This document shows positions 60,301 to 64,000 of a stretch of 64,000 nt of DNA, piece after piece. Both the position numbers and the translations under genes were made by a program. The notes under the pieces are model-generated. The model worked only from the letters and a program-made list of their open reading frames with translations, was not told the DNA's origin and did no database searches. The stretch is taken from NCBI RefSeq assembly GCF_013377885.1, contig NZ_JABKAU010000012.1:54395-118394 (forward strand). The letters run 5' to 3'. The stretch's first letter is position 1. Every line of letters starts with the position of its first letter. This DNA is from Hymenobacter lapidiphilus. GTDB taxonomy: Bacteria > Bacteroidota > Bacteroidia > Cytophagales > Hymenobacteraceae.

Positions 60301-61353
60301 GTTGGTGAAAAAGCTAAAAATGTCGGCGAAGTACCCTGCATAATATTCAGCCCAAAGCCCACTCGCCGAAGGACCACCGCCATAAGTTGGCCCACAATTT
60401 TGGGGTGGGGTGGTCGGGGCGGTAAGAGGAATGGAGTAGGTAGCGGTATTAGCGCTGAAGTTGCCGTTGCTGTCGGTAGCCCGGTAGGTAAATGTGACGT
60501 TTTGGGCAGTACTGCCGGCGGGGGTATAGTAGAGTAGGCCAGCTTGGGTAGCTGACAGAACCTGACCGGCAACGGCTACTTGGCCGTTGCTGCTACCTAA
60601 ACGCACCGTGCCTACGGTGGGCACGGTAACGAGGGTGTAAGTGCTGACGGTCGCTCCGGAAGGGCCGCTAATGGTGGCTCTCAACGGGCTGATTTGCGTG
60701 GGTTGAATGGTAGCCGAAGTGCTGATCGAAGCCGTTACAACGTCATCGACCGTGAGCTGGGGGTTGGCGACGGGGGCGGTAAGCGAGAAATCGTCGAGGC
60801 CAAAGTCATTGCCGCCGCCATTGGTTTCGAGGTCGCGCACCTGAAGGATAAGCTGACTACCAGCTCCCGGATTGACCGTTACCGTGTTCAGTTGCCAGTT
60901 ACCACCATCGTTGGGGTTAGTGAACGGTGAACCGATATCGACGCTATTGGCTGATACCTGAATTCGGGCCTTGTTGCTGCCAATGGCATTAAGTAGCCAA
61001 AATGAAAACTGATAGTTCCTGTTTGGCGTCAAGCCGGTAATAGTTTGCTGCCAGATGATAGTGCTTGATGAAGCCGCGCCGTCGACTACCATGTACAGGC
61101 CGGTGCCGCTGGTGTGGTCGGGAAAATTGCCAAAGCCCGGGTTGAATGCGTTGGCTCGGGTCACCAGCACGTACTGGCCAGCCCCCGACGATGTGCCGTT
61201 CGGGTTAGGCACGTAAGTGTAACCCGAAGTGAAGCCAGTATTACCCGATTGAAAATCAGGATTTGTAATTAGGTTTTGAGCACCGGCCGGAATGCCTGGA
61301 ATTATTACCAACAGCAACAGCAGCCAGTAAAGTAGCGATAAGCGTTTAGTCAT
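57388..61353 (-). CDS. Large T9SS type A multidomain surface protein
   Basis: 1321 residues. The signal peptide is about residues 1-25 (GIPAGAQ). Domains in order: a jelly-roll carbohydrate-binding-like module (NLITNPDFQSGNTGFTSGY); a cadherin-like repeat; a PA14 domain (GLWAEYYAGYF, SDDASYLWLDN); another cadherin-like repeat; a DUF11-like domain (ATFTNNGPQPASQV); an Ig-like domain (YTYTPASGYIGPDAFTY); a second jelly-roll copy (NLLVNPSFTQGNTAFSSDY); a final repeat; and the type A sorting domain (SLAPNPTTATTEL to FSKRLVKQ). Likely a surface adhesin or glycan-binding protein. The two jelly-roll copies look like an internal duplication. Confidence 0.9.
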   Translation of the reverse strand: MTKRLSLLYWLLLLLVIIPGIPAGAQNLITNPDFQSGNTGFTSGYTYVPNPNGTSSGAGQYVLVTRANAFNPGFGNFPDHTSGTGLYMVVDGAASSSTIIWQQTITGLTPNRNYQFSFWLLNAIGSNKARIQVSANSVDIGSPFTNPNDGGNWQLNTVTVNPGAGSQLILQVRDLETNGGGNDFGLDDFSLTAPVANPQLTVDDVVTASISTSATIQPTQISPLRATISGPSGATVSTYTLVTVPTVGTVRLGSSNGQVAVAGQVLSATQAGLLYYTPAGSTAQNVTFTYRATDSNGNFSANTATYSIPLTAPTTPPQNCGPTYGGGPSASGLWAEYYAGYFADIFSFFTNNTSGLTRIDPQLNFTGSSTTAADGWGNIIPPATAAGDGTDPNQFSTRHRGSVNIPVAGDYTFYLTSDDASYLWLDNAAFAPALANATINNGGAHGAVMVQNTVTLSAGLHNILIYYGEDGGGNVLTLEYSSTAGAGITRQIIPNSALCAGQSPLPPTAISVTNSPAMPSTNAATAIAGLAGNDPNAGGSVTSYIVATLPAAASGILYQGVGGAPVTVGQSLTAAEAATLSFDPDAGFSGNATFTFFAVNNAGIRSNLPATYTIPVVGPVADVTTALSGPATLGAGQPSGTYTATFTNNGPQPASQVTQTVRLPTGASMTPTQQAALPAGSSYDPGTNTITFGTTVPLASGATNTYTFSFTVPTSHGANTLLSTVGTSTGQGSNSAADTFTLNVTVQAGNLFVTGDDSNEVPANSPKTGNVILNDDNPANLANSGFVVQLVAGVSNGTLTLNANGSYTYTPASGYIGPDAFTYRVRVPGSTPEFSNTSTVSLNVYNSNQVCGIGTGTNLLVNPSFTQGNTAFSSDYGYVADVAGVNNELIPEALYSVGTDAANYHPSFAGTGRLGAGDNFMIVNGSQNLSIVYRQTITVQPNTYYSFSAFANSVNPGSPAQLGFVINGKSTSNVTTLGTTTSYQQIADLWFSGSNTTAVFEVRDVNKDFSGNDFGLDDLYFGTCTVGLTANDVLNRGLSNQSPATSISPVSASTAPGASPVASFTIRTLPDASTGVLLLNGTAVIPGQVIMLSNADQLTFDPSAGFVGTATFTYTATDNSGAGSSNTATFSIPVQDRPLPVTLVAFEAQAVRDTDARLTWRTATELNNSHFEVERSFDGRSFASVARVAGQGNSSSTTSYTRTDAGVAAKATGLVYYRLRQVDLDGTSSYSDVKTVRFSRIASISLAPNPTTATTELDLRQLPEGSYQVQVLDAVGRVVLATTARGGSQPTLDLRTAPSGTYIVLVRGEGGRQFSKRLVKQ

Positions 61354-61691
61354 GAGGAAGGAGAGAAAGAGGTAAGGAGGTCAGATGGCGAAGTCGATGA
61401 ATAATCAGACTGAGTGGCTAGAATTCAATAGGGTGGTATCTTATTGTTAATCAGCAGTTAATCATGCCCGATAATGGAGCAAATAAAATATAAATCTATC
61501 TATATAGCGAGCAAATACCTTCATTATATTATTGCTCTATTTGATTAAGAGGAGAGGTGTTAGTTATAAGAATCTGTTTAACAGGATTTTATAACCGTTC
61601 GTCGGTTATTTGCGCTGGGCTGATCTTTCAGCCCAGCCGGAGCTAACTTTCGGCCGATAGCGGCTGTTGCTGCTACTTCCCCTCTGTTATT
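61354..61691. other. AT-rich divergent intergenic region
   Basis: This 338-bp region separates the divergent surface protein and TonB receptor genes and must hold both promoters. It is AT-rich at 61430-61610. A 10-bp perfect stem (GCTGGGCTGA, 61614-61623, with 61628-61637) with a TCTT loop lies just before the receptor. TAACTTTC at 61644-61651 is a one-mismatch -7 box for the plus strand. No small gene is seen. Confidence 0.5.
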
Positions 61692-63815
61692 ATGCCTATA
61701 CCTTACCGCTTCGCCGCGCCGCTGTGGCTGCTGCCCGTTACTGTCTTCGCCCAGACTGTCGCCCCGCCCGATACCGCCCGCATCGTAGCCCTGCCCGAAG
61801 CGACCGTGGCCGGCTATGGTCAGCAACTGCCGCTACGCCGCACGGCCGCCGCCATATCCACCCTCGACCGCACCGATTTCGAGCGTTTTCCTGATAATGC
61901 TCTGACCCAGGCCGTGAACACGCTGCCCGGCGTACGGCTGGAGGAGCGGGCCACCGCCAGCTACCGCCTGAGCGTACGCGGCAGCACGCTCCGCTCGCCC
62001 TTCGGCGTGCGCAATACCAAGGTGTACTACCAGGGCCTGCCCTTCACCGAAGCCAGCGGCAGCACACCCCTCAACCTGCTCGACCCCAGCCTGCTGGGCG
62101 GGCTGGAAGTGATTAAAGGCCCGGCCGCCAGCGTGTATGGGGCCGGCACCGGCGGGGCTATCCTCCTGACCGGGCGTCGTCCGGCCACGCCCGGCACGCA
62201 TGTTTCGGCGAGCTTCACGGCGGGTAGCTACGGGCTACGGCGCACCACGGCGGCCTTCGAAACGGCTACCGCTACCGGCTACCTACGCGCCGCCTACGCC
62301 CGCCAGACCCTCGACGGCTACCGCCAGCAAAGTGCCCTGCGCCGCGACGTGCTCACGCTCGACGGCGAATGGCAGCCCACCGAGCGCCAGACCGTGAGCC
62401 TGCACGCGCTCTACACCGATATCGACTACCAGCTGCCGGGTGGCCTCACGCGGGCCCAGTTCGAGGCCGACCCGCGCCAGGCCCGGCCAGGCACAGCTAC
62501 CGCGCCCGGCACTGTGGGCCAGCACGCTTCCTATGCCTCGCAAAATGGTCTGCTGGGGGCCAACCACGAGGTCCGGTTCACGGAGCGGCTGCAATTACGC
62601 TCGACGCTGTACCTGAGCGGCAGCCGCATCAATACGCCTTTCCTGATTGATTTTGAGCGCAACACGCTGCTGGGCGGGGGCGGGCGCACGGTGCTCAGCT
62701 ACCGCACGGCCCTGGCCGGCCGCACCCTGCGCCTGCAGGCCGGCACCGAGGCCCAAACGGGGTTCAAGAGTGCCCGCAACTACCAGAACCGCGCCGGCCA
62801 GCCCGGCCCGCTGCGCTATGACGACGAAATCCGCACGCTTACTGGTTTCGTGTTTGCTCAGGCCGATTATGAGCTGCCCGCCGAACTGCTGCTCACGGTA
62901 GGGGCTAGCTACAACCGCTTGCGCTACCGCATCAGCCGCCTTTCCGACGCCGCTACCAACCCCACGGGCTACGCGCTGAGCCGCGACTTCCGGCCCCAGG
63001 TGTCGCCGCGGGTGGCGCTGCTGCGCGAATTCGGGCCGGGCCTGTCGGTGTACGGCAGCGTGAGTACAGGCTTCTCGCCGCCCACCGAGGAGGAAATTCG
63101 CCCCTCCGACGGTTCCATCAACCAGGCGCTGCAGGCCGAGCGGGCCACCAGCTTCGAGCTGGGGGCGCGGGGCCAGTTCTGGCGGCAACGCCTGCGCTAC
63201 GATGTAGCCCTCTACGACCAGCGTCAGCGCCAGAGCATCACTACCCGCACCACCGACCTGGGCACTCAGCTGTTTCTCAACGCTGGCACCACTCGTCAGC
63301 GCGGGGCCGAAGTGGCGCTGAACGGTTTAATCTGGCGTAAGCGTTGGATTAAGAATCAACATTTTGTGGGCGGCCACTTTCAGCAGACGCGCACCGAAAA
63401 CAGCGTTCGGGCCTTCGTGAGCTACGCCTACAACCACTACCGTTTCGGTAGCTACCAGCGTGGCGACCAGGATTACAGTGGCAACCGCCTCACCGGCACC
63501 GCGCCCCACACGCTCACGGCCGGCCTCGATTTGCGCCAGCGCCACGGCTTCTACCTCAGTCCCACCGTCAACCACCAGGCCCGGCTACCCGTCAACGATG
63601 CCAACACTGCCTACGCCGCCGGCTACTGGACCTTCGGCTCGCGGGCTGGCTGGCGCGGCAGCCTCGGCCCGGTGCGCCTCGACGTGTTCGGTGGCGGCGA
63701 AAACCTGAGCAACCGCCGCTATTCGCTGGGCAACGACCTCAATGGCTTCGGCGGCCGCTACTTCCAGCCGGCTGCTGCCCGCAACTGGTACGCAGGAGTA
63801 GCAGTGAAGTGGTAA
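61692..63815 (+). CDS. TonB-dependent outer membrane receptor, siderophore/iron type
   Basis: 707 residues. The signal peptide ends VFAQ (about residue 20). A TonB-box-like and plug domain follows (EATVAGYGQQLPLRRTAAAIS, LPGVRLEERATASYRLSVRGS, GLEVIKGPAASVYGAGTGGAILL). The barrel ends in GAVAVKW-like aromatic C-terminus (WYAGVAVKW). Unlike the receptor at 660-2912 it lacks the carboxypeptidase-regulatory-like domain and the Cys-Cys motif. It resembles FecA/PfeA-type iron-complex receptors. Substrate is unknown. Confidence 0.88.
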   Translation: MPIPYRFAAPLWLLPVTVFAQTVAPPDTARIVALPEATVAGYGQQLPLRRTAAAISTLDRTDFERFPDNALTQAVNTLPGVRLEERATASYRLSVRGSTLRSPFGVRNTKVYYQGLPFTEASGSTPLNLLDPSLLGGLEVIKGPAASVYGAGTGGAILLTGRRPATPGTHVSASFTAGSYGLRRTTAAFETATATGYLRAAYARQTLDGYRQQSALRRDVLTLDGEWQPTERQTVSLHALYTDIDYQLPGGLTRAQFEADPRQARPGTATAPGTVGQHASYASQNGLLGANHEVRFTERLQLRSTLYLSGSRINTPFLIDFERNTLLGGGGRTVLSYRTALAGRTLRLQAGTEAQTGFKSARNYQNRAGQPGPLRYDDEIRTLTGFVFAQADYELPAELLLTVGASYNRLRYRISRLSDAATNPTGYALSRDFRPQVSPRVALLREFGPGLSVYGSVSTGFSPPTEEEIRPSDGSINQALQAERATSFELGARGQFWRQRLRYDVALYDQRQRQSITTRTTDLGTQLFLNAGTTRQRGAEVALNGLIWRKRWIKNQHFVGGHFQQTRTENSVRAFVSYAYNHYRFGSYQRGDQDYSGNRLTGTAPHTLTAGLDLRQRHGFYLSPTVNHQARLPVNDANTAYAAGYWTFGSRAGWRGSLGPVRLDVFGGGENLSNRRYSLGNDLNGFGGRYFQPAAARNWYAGVAVKW

Positions 63816-63922
63816 ATTAGATGACTGATTCAGAGAGGAACAAATGTTGAGAAGTCTATTGTCTTAGCAGTAGAAAGCCCTTTTCAAACGGTTCAGGACA
63901 TAATTTCGAGCAGTTTTGGCAA

Positions 63923-64000
63923 GTGAATAGGTATAATGTAAAGTCAGTTTCGCTGCTGTTGTCGTTTTGCATTATCTTATGTGGATGCTATTCTTGTCTT
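63923..64000 (+). CDS. Start of a lipoprotein gene, cut by the window end
   Basis: From a GTG at 63923 the frame reads MNRYNVKSVSLLLSFCIILC, then GC, giving a basic N-terminus, hydrophobic core and a lipobox-like Leu-Cys-Gly-Cys. Only 26 codons are visible and there is no stop. The preceding 63816-63922 is AT-rich and shows no other gene. The call is tentative because the rest is missing. Confidence 0.4.
   Translation, partial: MNRYNVKSVSLLLSFCIILCGCYSCL

Noticed and set aside
61614..61637. Cobalamin or other riboswitch before the second TonB receptor
   Set aside because: Only a simple 10-bp hairpin is visible; none of the conserved riboswitch core segments were seen.
1..64000. rRNA or tRNA genes, prophage and CRISPR arrays
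   Set aside because: I looked for tRNA-like cloverleaf segments, rRNA core sequences, phage structural genes and regularly spaced repeats and found none.

Overview
The window is a GC-rich chromosomal segment from a Bacteroidota bacterium, most likely Cytophagales/Hymenobacteraceae and Hymenobacter-like. The evidence is the promoter signature (TTG or TTTG, a 19-20 bp spacer, then TAnnTTTG), the lack of strong Shine-Dalgarno sites, type IX secretion (T9SS) sorting domains of both types A and B, many small lipoproteins, an sdhC-sdhA-sdhB order with a single fused cytochrome b subunit, and an exosortase K/MSEP-CTERM pair. The genus is inferred; no rRNA or tRNA gene is present to confirm it.

Layout. 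(1) 0.2-3.5 kb, minus strand: a probable copper/heavy-metal set, with a HYC_CC_PP-type small protein, a TonB-dependent receptor with a Cys-Cys plug motif, and a secreted HMA-domain protein. (2) 3.6-20.0 kb, plus strand: a full dcw cell-wall/division cluster, rsmH-ftsL-ftsI-murE-mraY-murD-ftsW-murG-murC-ftsQ-ftsA-ftsZ. It has no mraZ in front and closes with a 68-bp perfect palindrome. (3) 20.1-24.6 kb, minus: a 54-residue lipoprotein, an FMN reductase and the succinate dehydrogenase operon. (4) 24.8-34.8 kb: a T9SS type B surface protein, fabD, a folK/membrane protein/hydrolase operon, a polyprenyl synthase, a zinc-ribbon-like protein, a universal stress protein and a thioredoxin-fold lipoprotein. 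(5) 35.0-41.2 kb: aconitase, an intact insertion sequence with 16-bp terminal repeats and a TGAAT target duplication, two lipoproteins, and a decayed membrane-protein pseudogene. (6) 41.4-46.0 kb: exosortase K with its dedicated MSEP-CTERM substrate and a DUF2459-like protein. (7) 46.3-57.2 kb: a secreted subtilisin-like protease, a PaaN-type aldehyde dehydrogenase, a LytS/LytR-type two-component system coupled to a membrane protein, a secreted hydrolase and several unknown genes. (8) 57.4-64.0 kb: a 1321-residue T9SS-exported multidomain protein, a second TonB-dependent receptor, and the start of a lipoprotein cut by the window end.

The least ordinary feature is the density and placement of short palindromic repeats. 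Almost every non-overlapping junction in the dcw cluster carries a palindrome, and they belong to several unrelated sequence families. Members or look-alikes of these families also lie inside coding sequence: murC has two in-frame AT-rich insertions resembling the intergenic repeats, and the last 17 residues of the LytS-type kinase are encoded by one arm of a GTCATGCTGAGC palindrome.
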